From: Caenorhabditis elegans
Taxonomy: Eukaryota; Nematoda; Chromadorea; Rhabditida; Rhabditidae
Assembly (NCBI RefSeq): GCF_000002985.6
Contig: NC_003280.10
Location: 13,016,501 to 13,080,500, forward strand
Reading direction: 5' to 3'
Length of the DNA: 64,000 bases
Part shown: in pieces, positions 1-20,338 of the stretch
Layout of the letters: every line of letters starts with the position of its first letter
How positions within the stretch are numbered: position 1 is the first letter of the stretch
Translations under genes and position numbers: made by a program
The notes under the pieces: generated by a model
Told to the model about the DNA's origin: nothing
Seen by the model: only the letters and a program-made list of their open reading frames with translations
Database searches by the model: none

Positions 1-206
1 GACGTAATATTCCGACATTTTCTTACACTCCTTCACACGGTAAAAAATGAGAGACGCAGAGACATGTGTCCCCGCAGGGTGGTAAGGCTCATTTGTTCTG
101 TTGAAAGTGTGGTGGGTGGGCGGAGATTCCTGCGGGGACACATGTCTCTGCGTCTCTCATTTTTTACCGTGTGAAGGAGTGTAAGAAAATGTCGGAATAT
201 TACGTC
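1..206. repeat. Perfect foldback repeat
   Basis: Arms 1-78 and 129-206 are reverse complements over 78 bases, around a loop of about 50 bases. The left arm begins exactly at the window edge, so the element may extend further left. It lies in a max-2 intron and looks like a small palindromic non-autonomous transposon. No coding content was seen. Confidence 0.9.
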
Positions 207-304
207 ACAAATGTATTTAAATACATGTTTTTGATGTTACTTGAATAAGGCAAAATGTGTATTTAAATACACTTTTTATTTTTCCGACATTACTTGAATA
301 ACCC

Positions 305-605
305 CATTAGCTAAAATCTCGAATTTTCGCCACTTTTCCGTGTCACATCTGTCGAAAGTTGACTTTTTTGGAATTATCATCCTTTATTACATATTTTGGT
401 AGTTTATCACATTTAATTTCGTTGATTGAGGTACATTTGAAGCCGATAGGTGTTTCGATGGTTTTTAGATACCTATCGGCTTTAAATGTACCTCAATCAA
501 CGAAATTAAATGAGATAAACTACCAAAATATGCAATAAAAAAAAGATAATTCCAAAAAAGTCAACTTCGGGTGTGACACGGAAAAATGCCAAAAATCGAG
601 ATTTC
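305..605. repeat. Imperfect foldback repeat
   Basis: The left arm (about 316-450) and right arm (about 470-595) pair over more than 100 bases with a few mismatches. The loop is short, near 450-470. It sits in the same max-2 intron as the first palindrome and has no coding potential. Confidence 0.8.
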
Positions 606-729
606 AGCTAAAATCAGTGTAGTTTTTTCGAAATTTTGAGCCGCCATAAAACATTTTTGAAATTTTTTTTGTGAAGTTTCATTACGAAATTCGTTCATTT
701 GAGCTCATTTTAAATTGCCTATGTGTTCA

Positions 730-9278
<8,549 letters not shown>

Positions 9279-10849
9279 GGTTAATGATTAGAATGCGTCG
9301 TAAGCGACACGGTTGTCAGACCCGATGTTAAGGTAAATCTGAAATTTAATAAAAAAAGTTGAAATTATTATTAAGGATATGAGGTAATTATTTTCGGTAG
9401 TGCCAAAATATAGAAAAATAGAAAATACATTTAATTTCAATTCAAAAAATTTTTAAAAAATAAATAAAAGTAAGTTTTCAGCATTTTCGAACTAAAAGAA
9501 ATGTTATTTTCAAATAAATCAATTAATTTAACACCAAATTTTAATGGAAAAAAATTGGGCCAACATTAAATTCCTGAGTGGAACTTAAAATTACTAATAG
9601 TTGAGGGTGGGCAAAGATTAAAAAAAAAGAGAAAAGAAAAAAATATGGACATAAAGATGACGGGTCATACGGGTAGAGCGGGAAAATGATAGCGAGGGAT
9701 CACAAAGTGCGAAGACACACAGACACACAAAAGACGACGGTGAGTCATATAGTCTTCCTGCCGGGTTGAGAGAGAGCTCCCGCACAACACAAACATCTTG
9801 ATTGAATCATAGTTATACAAGAATAAGTGACAGTGGGGAGTATATGGGGGTTCCCGTTAGAAACCTGCCCTTTTCTGGGAAGCAAGCGCGGTTTTTTTTT
9901 TGTTGGAAAAGGTGGGCAGTTCAACGGGGAAATAGATTTTTCTTTCAATTGTCAATAAAATCAAAACACTTGCAAAAAATCAGTGGGTGTATTTCCTTTG
10001 ATGTCCGAAAATCGCAAAAAAATCGCGCCTGGCCTCGACACGAAAAGTGTTACGAAAAATGCAGAAAGGTGTGCGCCTTTAAAGAGTACTGTAGTTTCAA
10101 GTTTTTGTTGCTATGGGATTTAAATCGGTTTTTCATAGCTTTTTCGATGAAATTATATTTATTCTTTCAAAAAACTTGAATAAAACAATAAAAATACAGG
10201 TAGTTTAGTAAATCTTGAGAATAACTATTCAAATCCCGCTGTAACAAAAAAGATTTTGCTGAACAGTTCATTCCACTAGACAAAAAGCAGTAAATTTTGC
10301 AACTATATCATCTTTGATAACTTTTTCTCGCGGCGTGCCGGGCCGGCATGAACCCTATTTCAAACAAAGTAAATGCCAACTGATTGCCGACGATGAATCT
10401 CTCAAATATTTGCACTCGAGGCGACGATTTCTTTATTTCGCTACAGTTTTTTCATAATCATTCATCTTGAAGAGATTTTCTATCTCAAAATAATATCTGA
10501 CCAAAACTCAAGAGTTTAGCGTTAGAAGTATATAAAAGTTATTATTAGAAAAACTGCGAGAAAAAAAGTTAAAACCTAACTTTTGCACACAAAGCCGGAA
10601 AAAAATGGAGCATGAGAGCAAATAAGGGAGCGCGAGTAGGTAAAAAGCACTGAATCTACCACGAAGTCCCAACTGACATTTAATATTGAGTGGTAGGCAC
10701 GAAAGGCAAAATCTACTGCTTTGCATTTATTATGATTCGCCGTTTTGTGTGTGTCGCTTCTTTCATTCATTTTTGTTTCTGTTTTTTGTGCTATTCAACA
10801 CAAAAAAGGAGAAATTGAGAAAGAGGAAGTTTTTTTTTCCGGTAGATAG
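9279..10849. other. Upstream region of max-2, no gene seen
   Basis: This is non-coding sequence 5' of the max-2 start and should hold its promoter. A GCGCCTTTAAAGAGTACTGTAG motif near 10070 belongs to a repeat present many times in the window. No TATA box or defined binding site can be assigned, and I find no coding exon on either strand. Confidence 0.5.
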
Positions 10850-12050
10850 GAAAATCGGCAAATTTCAGGATTTGAAATTTCCGGCAAACCGATAAATTGC
10901 CGGAATCGAAACTTCCGGCAAATAGGCAAATTTCCGGCGAATCGGTAATTGCTGGAATATAAATTTTGGGCAAATCTGCAAATTGCTGGAATTGAAATTT
11001 CCGGCACATCGGTAAATTTCAGGATTTGAAATTTCCAACAAATAGGCAAATAGTCGGAATTGAAACTTTCGACAAATAGGCAAATTTCAGGATTTGAAAT
11101 TTCAGGCAAATCGGTAATTTGCCGGAATCGAAACATTCGACAAATAGGCAAGTTTCCGGCAAATCGGAAAATTTCAGGATTTGAAATTTCCGGCAAATCG
11201 GTAAATTTCCGACAAATCGGTAAATTGCTGGAATTGAAAATTTCCGGCAAATCGGTAAATTGCCGGATTTGAAGTTTCCGGCAAATGGATAAATTGCCGG
11301 AATTAAATTTTCGGAAAATCGAAATTGGAAATTTCCGGCAAATCGGCAAATTGCCGGAATTAAAAATTTCCGGCAAATCAGTAAACCGTCAAATTGTTGT
11401 AATTAAACATTTCCGGCAAATCGGTAAATTGCCGGAATTGAAAATTTCCGGCAAACTGGTAAATTGCCGGAGTTGAAAATTTCCGGCAAATTGGTAAATT
11501 GCTGGAATCGAACATTTCCGGCAAATCGGCAAATTGCCGGAATTAAAAATTTCCGGCAAATCGGTAAATTGCCGGATTTGAAATTTCCGGCAAATGGATA
11601 AATTGCCGGAATTAAATTTTCGGAAAATCGAAATTGAAAATTTCCGGCAAATCGGCAAATTGCCGGAATTAAAAATTTCCGGCAAATCAGTAAACCGTCA
11701 AATTGTTGTAATTAAACATTTCCGGCAAATCGGTAAATTGCCGGAATTGAAAATTTCCGGCAAACTGGTAAATTGCCGGAGTTGAAAATTTCCGGCAAAT
11801 TGGTAAATTGCTGGAATCGAACATTTCCGGCAAATCGGCAAATTGCCGGAATTAAAAATTTCCGGCAAATCGGTAAAACGTCAAATTGCCAGAATTTTAG
11901 ATTTTCGGCAAATCGGCAAATTGCCAGAATTGAAAATTTCCGAAAAATCGATCATGTGCCGGAATTGATAATTTCTGGCAAACCGGCAAATTTCCGGCAA
12001 ATCGCCGCATTTGTCGGCAAAAAATTTGCCGAACGGCAATTGCCGCGCAC
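10850..12050. repeat. Large CCGGCAAATCGGTAAATTGCCGGAATTG repeat array with 309-base duplication
   Basis: About 1.2 kb is made of units combining CCGGCAAATCGG, TAAATTGCCGGAATT and GAAAATTTCCGG. A higher-order period of 309 bases is visible: the block near 11285-11476 recurs almost exactly at 11594-11785. The right end reads CCGAACGGCAATTGCCGCGC followed by ACCCCTT, like the hAT-type termini elsewhere here. All six frames can look open because unit lengths avoid stops, and the repetitive ICRKF and GKSVN peptides are not genes. Confidence 0.9.
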
Positions 12051-15000
12051 CCCTTGGAATAAATGTAAAGTCGATGACTTTCTGAAGAAGGGGACTGCCG
12101 GACGGACCAAGGACAAAGACGAGAAGAGAGCGGAATGAGGCCATATTTCAAGAGGGTTAGTGGGGAGCCCATTGAGCAGTCAGCCTATGCCGTTCCAATT
12201 TTATACATTTATACGTATATCACTCATTCTGGGAATTGGAAAATCCTAGACAGACGAATTCTTGACATTAGATTCGAACAATGATAATGTAATATTGAAT
12301 AGGAAGAAATTTTGAGGAAAATACTCTAGAAAAGAATGACTTCTTGGCGAGACAAAAACAAACGGAATAAAAACAACCTTTTTGACTGAAAAATTGTCGG
12401 GCTCACAGACGGAAATTCACTTCCGCCCCATTGAAATTCACTTCCGCCCCATCCTGAGCTTGAAAGGTGACGTTAGTTTTTACAAAAGAAAGAAGAAGAA
12501 AAAACAGAGGAAAACCTCCAAGCAAACGAAAATAAAAGAGAATAACTTTGTCTACTGCTAACCCTAACTTGATGAGAAGCACGCAAAAACTTGTTTGCGA
12601 GCCATCCTCGAGTAGCATTGGGCCTTCGTAAAAACCATAAAACCCCGTCGCCTAATTTCTCTTGCGGCGCCCCCAACGGAAATTAGGCTTGATTTCGTAC
12701 GAGCTCACAGTTTGATGATGATGGTGTGAACTGAACAAAACCGGTAGGAACTGATGGAAGATGAGAGAGAAACAAAACACTTGTCTCGGAGTGCGAGACG
12801 AATAAGAGACGGCGCCCCCCACACACACATACCGGGAAACGATAAGCAACTCACACTGTTGTGTATGAGAGTATCGATTGAAGACAGTTGAGACATGGAG
12901 AAGACGTCAAGCAAAAATTGACCGCAAGAAGGCGTAGTAATGAGTCAGTGGAAGATGGGAATAAGAAGAGAAGGACACGACGAAGTTCTTGCGAAATCAA
13001 TCTTCGTGGCGGTTCGCACCTCGAGCCTCGTCGGGTGTCTCCTTTTTTATAAATGGCAGGACAGGGTCTAGATCGGGAAAAGGAGATAAATAACATGGTG
13101 AATCAGGAACAAAAACACTTAATCTTGCGAACAAATGGTGCGAAGGGGCCACTAAAGCTGGCTGGTAGGAGGGAATGACAATCATTTTCGAAGAGAGCCG
13201 AAATTAAGGGACAAAGTGGGGGCGCTCGTTGAGGGGATGAGGAGACAAATGGGCCATCTCGAGGCAAATTAAAATCGATAGAAAATAGTTTTTCTGCATT
13301 ATAAAAACTGGGTTTTTGGAAAAATGAACGGTTTTACACTATCAGAGAGATAAGAAAAACACTTTATCAGCTAGTTTATGCGGGAATGTGTCGTACGGCG
13401 AGTGGAATGCAAGTGAACGCTCGAGCCACACCCAGTGTCCAGTGAACTAGAAATATTTCGAAATCGGATATACTTTAGTATTAGCTACTATTATTTAGTT
13501 TACGAAATAGAAAAGGTTCTAAAAAACGAAAACGACATGAAATAATCACTCAAGTACTAGAGACGAGACTTTGCAGAATGTGCTTTGACGAGAAGAAAGA
13601 TCAGTGGTGGAAGATTTAAAGAGGGTAATTGGGAAGAGAGCGATGGCCGTGAAGAGAGCGTAGAGAGAGAGCGCTCGCCCGGGTCTTTCCCCCCGTCCCA
13701 AGCCTTTCTTCGATGACCAATGCAATTGAAATGTGCTTGGAGTGACGAGGTCCGAAATAGTGCGCTAGAAATGGAGCCGACAGAGAACGGACACTACGAA
13801 CGTCAACGCGACTCCAAGAGGAAGGACGGACGGCACCCGATGTCCTGCCAAAATTCTATGATAATTCCGGCGGATGGTATGCCAAATGTCACACTAATTG
13901 CAATGGAGGGGATTATATTTCATTCCGGCGACAAATAGATGAGCACGGGAAGCGAGTAGAGCATGTTAAATACTGAATTATCCATGAAAAGTCAAAAGCT
14001 AGCTGAAGATAAGTTTGAAAAAGAGAAAAAGGGAGTGAACGAAGTACAAAACAGAGGCGAAGCACGATTTTCAGAAGAAAAAGAGTACTTGAGATGAAGA
14101 AATCGATAATTTTTAATTTTTTACACCAATTTAGCGAAAAAAAATCATTGAAAACCATCAAAATAAAGTTAAAAAACAACCAAAAAAACTTTAGCGGGGA
14201 ATTATTTTTCAAATAAGCGTATCGCGGTGTTTGCACAAAAAACACCTCAACTGACGACAAATTGCACACTCGACAAGCATTTTGGCTCGAAATTCAAAAA
14301 AAAAAAAACCACAGTTTCATCTGGAAAAAGTTACATTACGAAAGCACAATAAAAACTGTTCGGAATATGCACGCAACACGCAAAGCGACGAGGAAAAGAG
14401 TACTCAAACGAGATGGAAAAGAGATGAGGGAACACGAGACACAGACGGTTCGAGACAAGGAGGGAGGCAAAAAGCGACGGCGGATGGGCGCAAATATCGT
14501 AACCGGCCTCTTTGGGATGGACACGGTGTATGTATACTTGTCTGCGTCTTTTGGCCGACAATTGGTTGCAACAAGAACATCCTCAAATCGTTTCTCTCTC
14601 TATCTTTTTCTCTCAATTTCACACCAGTTTCAACGCTTTTAATAGTTTATATATGTGGTGGTGATCGGGCGAAAAGAATTGAGAAGAAAATGAAGGCATC
14701 TGTGAGATATGTCGACCAAATGTTGGAGCAATAAAATTTAGACGAATGTGATCTTTTGCAATAATGGCGAATTTCCCTTTTTCAACAAAATCCCGACAAA
14801 AAATTTCACGAAGCAAGGGAATCTAATGGAGCAGCCCAATTTTTTTAAACTTTAAGACAAAGTTCGAAAAAAAATCGGAAGGTTTTGTACATCTTTAGTT
14901 CACTTACGGGAACAGAACATAATGTACACGTGTATTCAGCTCGACCAACGCCTCGAAAATTTTCAAAAAAGGCGGGAAAAAATATTTGAATTCCCCAAGA

Positions 15001-15271
15001 GGAATTTCACCGCAGCGCGTGCAAAAATGTCTGCATTTGCGCGTGACGGTGTTTGCACAAATTACACCGAATGGTCGAGCTGAAAACACGTGATGTACAA
15101 AAAGTTGTATGACAAACCCAGGTTTTCTTTGTATACCTAAATCTTGATTTTTTAGCAACTTTATTTCCAACATTGAATGAACACGTATGTGAATTTCCAG
15201 ATCCCTAGCTATCAATTTGGCTGAGATCGTGGCGAGACCCATTCGGAAGGTTGGCAGCGCCTTTGAACTCG
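12051..15271. other. Intergenic stretch, no gene seen
   Basis: No frame shows a domain, codon bias or matching splice pairs. An open frame at 14282-14734 has scattered charged residues but overlaps several equally open frames and is not called. The region separates max-2 from the CRAL-TRIO gene and may hold distal control sequence. Confidence 0.5.
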
Positions 15272-16014
15272 CGTGGTGTCAGGTTGTCCCATAGCGGTTT
15301 GATCTACCAAAAATGCGGGAATTTCTTCCTTACAAGGAAAGTAAGTTAATCTAGTCCCGGACTTCGAATCGAGACGTATGTCATTTGAAAGCTTATGGTT
15401 AGCCTAGATCACCACAAAAATTTTAGCGGCGGAACTCAACTCTGAACCCCTGAAAGCGCCATCTGAAAATTTTTCTCTGCGCCCTCCTTGTTTTCAATAC
15501 TATTTCGTATTTATTCATTTTACATATACAAAACATAAACAATAAAAATAAAAAAAATAAATAAATAATTTACATAAACAATAAAAATCAGGGATTGATG
15601 GCCGAATGGTAAATGCTTGGTAAAACGGAATAAAGGTCTCGATTCAAAATCCGGGACTAGATTGACTTCCTTTCCTTGTTAGAAAAATGTGACGTCAGTA
15701 CACTCTCACTAGTAGTATAAAACTGGCTTACCTGGGACAGCCCAAACCACCCACACCAGAATAACACGTAGGACAAGCACTTTTTTGAAACAAATTCATC
15801 ACTTTCATATAAATAAACACCTAAATTAACAAAATATTTTTTCCCACCCAAAATGGCTGGGACACATTTCCTCACCGGCTAAAATGGTGGATAATATAGT
15901 GATTTATGTTATATTGCGAAATTATGTGATACATGCGAAATCAGTTGAGAAACCAGCGTCCAAATTCCCGCAATTTCCGTAGGTCAAACCGAAATGGGAC
16001 ACTCCGACACCACG
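15272..16014. mobile_element. Family A element split by another element
   Basis: The left end CGTGGTGTCAGGTTGTCCCAT and right end ATGGGACACTCCGACACCACG are family A termini. They are 743 bases apart instead of about 170. A second foldback (15327-15683) and extra AT-rich sequence lie between them, so this is a nested insertion. Confidence 0.75.
15327..15683. mobile_element. Inner foldback element nested in family A copy
   Basis: The left arm contains TAGTCCCGGACTTCGAATCG and the right arm CGATTCAAAATCCGGGACTA. These are inverted and preceded or followed by inverted CTTCCTT/AAGGAAAG sequence. The right arm and the preceding GGCCGAATGGTAAATGC loosely resemble tRNA promoter boxes, but no cloverleaf can be drawn. 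Confidence 0.65.
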
Positions 16015-16353
16015 CGTAAACTGACAAGTTGAAATTTCGCGGAATTACGATACACGAGGGCGTATTTGTCTGAACTTATGAGAATAAAGTACCAAATAAT
16101 CACTTTATAAACAAAATTCCGACAAAAATACGCTTTTATACTGAAATATCAAAGTTTCGCGAAAAAAATTCCCATATGCAAATTAGCTCTAACGAAGCTA
16201 CAAAGCCACATCCCGGTAAACAGAGGTGCCTACTTCTCTATCGAATTCCTACATCTAATTTTCGGCGATATATACAGACGCGCAGATCGAAATCTATAGA
16301 AGGCATCGGTGTATGTTGAAGAATTCAGTTTGCACTTGAACATCCCTTGACAA

Positions 16354-19300
16354 ATGTCGCCAAATCCTGTAGAAAAAGCGGCTATTCTACGTATCATTGA
16401 CTCAATTGACGCTCGTGACGACGACTATTGTGCTCATGAATTCAACGTGTACAGATGGCTGGTCGCCTACGGAAATGAGGAGGAGGAGGCAGCCAAGGTT
16501 GGTTTGCACATGTTACGAGCAGAAGTTTTGCTTTTTTCAGGAATTATAGCTTGAAAATCAATATTTGAAAACTATCGCTCGATATGTATCTAATATGTAG
16601 CTCCGAATAGTTCGAGCTTCAATTTTCTTAGCATTTTTACCTAGTGAGCATTAAATATTATGCCGTTTGGTCTCGCAGCGAAATGTGCGCAAAAAAAGTC
16701 AGTGGGTACAATAATCTTAAAGATGCACATCCAATTACAGTGCGTTTTTTCCACTTCTATGACTTTAAAGGGAGGCGCTTTTATGCGGAATGGTCTTGAC
16801 GCGCATTAAGTCATCATTTCAGCAGTTTCTGTGTAACATTCGCGCAGATCACGAGTAGATCACAATGAATTTGTAGATCACAATGAAAAAGCAACATAAA
16901 TACGAAATAATAAATAAATATTTTGTGATCTACTCGTGATCTACGCGAATTTTACACAGAAACTGCTGAAATGATGACACCAAGACCATTCCGCATAAAA
17001 GCGCCTCTCTTTAAAGTCATAGAAGTGGAAAAAAAAACGCACTGTATTGGACCATTTCGGTACTTGTGTATTACATGCCCTCATTTTATTAGTAATTTTT
17101 TAAGTTATGCGAAATAAAAACGTGAACCACACTTTTGTATTTTTAGGCTTAGAAAATAGCAATTTCTAAGCCTAAAAAGGGAAAATGTATATCACGTTTA
17201 ATTTAAATGGAGAAATTAATGAACATTAAATTTGATTTAAAAATGAGGGCATGTAATACACAAGTACCACCATTTCTAAACAACATCACATGGTGTCAGA
17301 ATGTCCCAGAACGGTTTGATCTACAAAAAATGCGGGAATTTAGACGCAGACCTCTCAACTGATTTTGCATGGTTAAGAACGTGCTGACGCCACATTTTTT
17401 TGGGAAAAAAAATTTCCGCATTTTTGGTAGATCAAACCGCTATGGGGCAACCTGACGCCATGTGCAACATAACTTTAATTGAAAGCGGGTTTGTCTCAAA
17501 ATAATAAAGTTTCAAATATGGATTCTGATTTTAGAATGCTAATAACTAAACTTTGGTTTAAAAAATATTTAATTTTAAAAGAAAAAAAATATTTTCAGGC
17601 TCTGAAACGTCATCTAAATATTCGCAAAACCATCGACCTAAACTCCTATTCCAGTAAAACTGAACTGGAAGAAGATGAGCTGAACAAATACGTCCCAATT
17701 GATGTAATTGGGCAGAACCATCAAGATGATAATAAGGTGTTAATGTTTGAAAGAACTGGAAAAATCGATATAAGTGGTCTAGTGGACAACGTTTTGGTGA
17801 GTCTTGCTTTAAAGCTGTTATATTATTACGCGAACACGAAATTCTGAGAATGCGTATTGTGCACATATTTGACGCGCAAAATATCTCGTAGCGAAAACTA
17901 CAGTAATTCTTTAGAAGAAATACTGTAGCGCTTATGTCGATTTACGGAAATCATATATTAATCGATGCAAGTAAAAAAAAACACAAAAATAATTTTGAAA
18001 AAACGAAAAACCTACGGAAAATTCAGAATCGCTGTAACTTTTCGAAAGAAATTCATCTCGTAAATCGAGCCCCCGTAAATCGACACAAGCGCTACAGTAG
18101 TCATTTAAAGGATTACTGTAGTTTTCGCTACGAGATATTTTGCGCGTCAAATATCTTGTTCAATACGAATTCTCAGAATATTGTGTTCCCTTAATACTTT
18201 TAATCCCTATAGATGCACAAATTCATGCAAATCAAGCTGAAGATGATGGAGGGTGTCCATCAAAAAGTGGTGGCCGCCGAAAGAAAGACGGGACGTCAAA
18301 GTGGTGGTCTTTTTATTATGGACTTGGATGGAATTTCGTTCAGCCCGAAGCTTATTTCAGTGTTGACAGGGCCCTATCGTATCATGTGGGGAACACTATT
18401 CGACCATTACCCACAGCTTCTTCAAAAAATTATAATCGTCAATGCTCCGTCATTTGTGAATGTGCTCCATCAAGCCTGCTCTCCATTTCTACCAGAAGAC
18501 TATAAGGAGAAAATTGTGATTACATCTGAGCCAGCGATCGGTGCGATTCAAAAGCACGCTGATAAATGTTTCCTTCCTTCTGATCTAGGAGGAGATCTTG
18601 AAAAAACCACTTCCCTCCCGATGGCACCCTTTCCCAAAATGAATAAAAAATATGAGAAGGAAAAAGAAAAAGTGAGCCTATTGGCGATTAGTGTTCCAGC
18701 TGGGAAGTATACAGTTCAAAAGTTTTCATGGAAAAAGGGAGATGAGGTCGAGTTCTTTTTGCACAATGAGAGCTCTTTCCATTATTTTATGTTCCATTCG
18801 GAGGAAGATACGGTAAGCAAAAAAACACTTCAATACACCATATTTTACGCTCAAATTTGAAAAAAAAATTCAGAAAGACATGGACCTTTGGCGGGAAATG
18901 ACCGTTGGATGCGAACGCCCCGCGTTGTCTCAAATTGATTCTTGGAAGTATACAGTGCCAATTGACGGGTGAGTATGAATTCTTGTGCTCTTAAGAAGAG
19001 CCATGTTGTGTCAGAGTGTCTCATTTTGGTTTGATCTACGTAGATCTACAAAAAACGCGGGAGTTGAGACGCAGAGTTCTCAACTGATCTTGCATGATTA
19101 AGAACGTGCTGCCATCACATTTTTTTGGGCAAAAAATTCCCGCATTTTTTGTAGATCAAACCGTAATGGGTTAGCCTGACACTACGTGATGTGCTCTATG
19201 TTGTTTTAATTGAAGTCTAGTTACATATTACCCAGGCGCAAAAAAATACGGTACACCCGGTCTCGTCGCGACAAATTTTTGTTAGATGAAAAGAGTGTGC

Positions 19301-19923
19301 GCCTGTAAAGAGTACAGTAAATTCAAACTCTATGGAGTTATAATCGATTTTTCAAAGTTTTTCTTCCAATTTTTTTTAAATTTCAGTTCTTTTTAATCAA
19401 AATACTATGTCAAATCTACAGAAATTCCGCTGCAACAAAAGTTAGAAATTACAGTAATCCATTATTGGATTTTCAAATTGAAACACGGATTTCTGGCTTC
19501 CCTCATAAATTGAAATGGAAGAGTTTGCCGAACTAGGCCATTTTGGCTCGGCCATATCTGGGGTAGATTTATGGTGCGTTGCGTATCGCGTCGCGGATCG
19601 GTTATAAAACTAAATGTATTTGTCCGCGTGGAGTACACGACTTTCCCACGCGTTGTCCGGCGAGCAATTGTCAATAGAGCACGAAAAGTTAAATTTAGGA
19701 AAGCTAGAACCCCGTGAAAATAAAGCTTCGCAGTTTTAGCGAAAAGTTTTGCATCTAAAAATAATTTTCACCTAAAAATGCTCCATTTTCCAGCTTCTAC
19801 TTCATTCGCTACGGCAACCACAATTCCTGGTATTTCTCTACAACAGTCAATGTGAATCACTTTATTTCCAACGAAAATGGCGAGAGAATCGAGTTGGTTC
19901 CAATAGAGACATTTAATATTTAA
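16354..19923 (+). CDS. CRAL-TRIO (SEC14-like) and GOLD domain protein
   Basis: Five exons (16354-16497, 17599-17796, 18213-18812, 18874-18968, 19794-19923) join in phase to 388 codons. Residues about 20-110 form the helical CRAL-TRIO N-terminal part (EFNVYRWLVAYG). Residues about 110-250 form the lipid-binding fold, with GGLFIMDLDGIS, then PQLLQKIIIVNAPSF and PFLPEDYKEKIVI, all typical of SEC14-like proteins. Residues about 280-385 are a GOLD beta-sandwich (VPAGKYTVQKFSWKKGDEV ending FYFIRYGNHNSWYFS). SEC14-GOLD proteins bind hydrophobic ligands or phosphoinositides and act at Golgi or endosomal membranes; the ligand here is unknown. Introns 1, 2 and 4 are filled with foldback elements. Its stop codon is only 52 bases from that of the convergent UPF0729 gene. 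Confidence 0.9.
16738..17044. mobile_element. mariner-like MITE with TA target duplication
   Basis: Terminal inverted repeats start CAGTGCGTTTTTTCCACTTC and extend over 60 bases. Both ends are flanked by TA (16736-16737 and 17045-17046). This is the Tc1/mariner signature. No transposase is encoded. It lies in intron 1 of the CRAL-TRIO gene. Confidence 0.85.
17059..17268. mobile_element. Foldback element in CRAL-TRIO intron 1
   Basis: The outer arms GGTACTTGTGTATTACATGC and GCATGTAATACACAAGTACC are perfect inverses. A smaller inner hairpin (TTTTTAGGCTTAGAAA / TTTCTAAGCCTAAAAA) sits at the centre. It starts 14 bases after the end of the mariner-like MITE. Confidence 0.8.
17289..17463. mobile_element. 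Family A foldback element in CRAL-TRIO intron 1
   Basis: The ends are CATGGTGTCAGAATGTCCCA and GGGGCAACCTGACGCCATG, with internal CGGTTTGATCTAC in both orientations. It is the third element in a row in this intron. Confidence 0.85.
17827..18183. repeat. Foldback repeat filling CRAL-TRIO intron 2
   Basis: Arms contain TTGACGCGCAAAATATCTCG and its inverse CGAGATATTTTGCGCGTCAA, and outer ATTCTGAGAATGCG against CGAATTCTCAGAAT. The element takes up nearly the whole intron between the exons ending at 17796 and starting at 18213. Confidence 0.85.
19002..19187. mobile_element. Family A foldback element in CRAL-TRIO intron 4
   Basis: The left end is CATGTTGTGTCAGAGTGTC and the right end ATGGGTTAGCCTGACACTACG. 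It carries the usual GTTTGATCTACGTAGATC and GTAGATCAAACCG blocks and closely resembles the copy at 49807. Confidence 0.85.
19473..19724. repeat. Dispersed repeat, family B (CACGGATTTCTGGC ... AGAACCCCGTG)
   Basis: About 250 bases with short inverted ends, containing GCCATATCTGGGGTAGATTT and CACGCGTTGTCCGGCGAGCA. Similar copies lie at 31594-31822 (opposite orientation) and 46360-46583. No coding content is credible. Confidence 0.75.
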
Positions 19924-19975
19924 GTAGAAATCAGGAATCACAGACTTTCGAGAAAAAATAATTTAATTGAATTTT

Positions 19976-20338
19976 TTATTGATCCTTCTTCGTTTCCACA
20001 GTTTCCACAGTGGCTTCAGTTGTGTTTGCGCAGCATGGTGCGTCTGAATTTTTTTTTTTTTTAATTTTATTTATAAGTTTTTAAATTCAAATAAATACCT
20101 TTTTTCTCTTCTTCAACCTCTTTCTTATTCTCAGGTTCCGGGATTTTCACGGGGCACGTCGGATAGAGAATCGGGTCCAGGAAGTTCACCCATCGCTGTG
20201 GCAGTACTCTGAAGAACAAAAAATAATTTATTTCCCGAATTTTAGCATTTTTAAAGCTTACCTGTACACATATGGCATTATAAATTTCATATAAATCGCC
20301 ATCATTATTGGCAGAAAAATACATGGCAAACAGACCAT
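19976..20338 (-). CDS. UPF0729 family small protein (C18orf32 homologue)
   Basis: Three exons on the minus strand (20262-20338, 20099-20208, 19976-20043) encode 84 residues. The N-terminus, MVCLPCIFLPIMMAIYMKFI, matches the hallmark hydrophobic start of human C18orf32 (MVC-PC-), here followed by MPYVYR. The C-terminal half is polar, with a lysine/glutamate stretch (ENKKEVEEEKK) and a CC pair near the end. Splice joins give R and D codons exactly in phase. Human C18orf32 is linked to lipid droplets and NF-kB reporters; the worm role is not known to me. I recall a UniProt entry for a C. elegans UPF0729 protein named after cosmid F18A11, which supports the placement. It is convergent with the CRAL-TRIO gene and divergent from the H4-like gene 222 bases away. 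Confidence 0.9.

Noticed and set aside
10850..12050. CRISPR-like regular repeats
   Set aside because: Spacers are not unique, units vary, and the sequence is clearly eukaryotic.
10795..12138. Open frames of up to about 190 codons with repeated ICRKF or GKSVN peptides on both strands
   Set aside because: They arise from CCGGCAAATCGG repeats that lack stops; the same peptides appear wherever the repeat occurs.
14282..14734. 150-codon plus-strand frame rich in charged residues
   Set aside because: Four other frames are also open over this stretch, it has no domain, and no splice structure supports it.
15601..15680. tRNA-like A and B boxes (GGCCGAATGGTAAATGC, CGATTCAAAATCC)
   Set aside because: No acceptor or anticodon stem can be formed and the B box departs from GGTTCGANTCC; it is part of a foldback arm.
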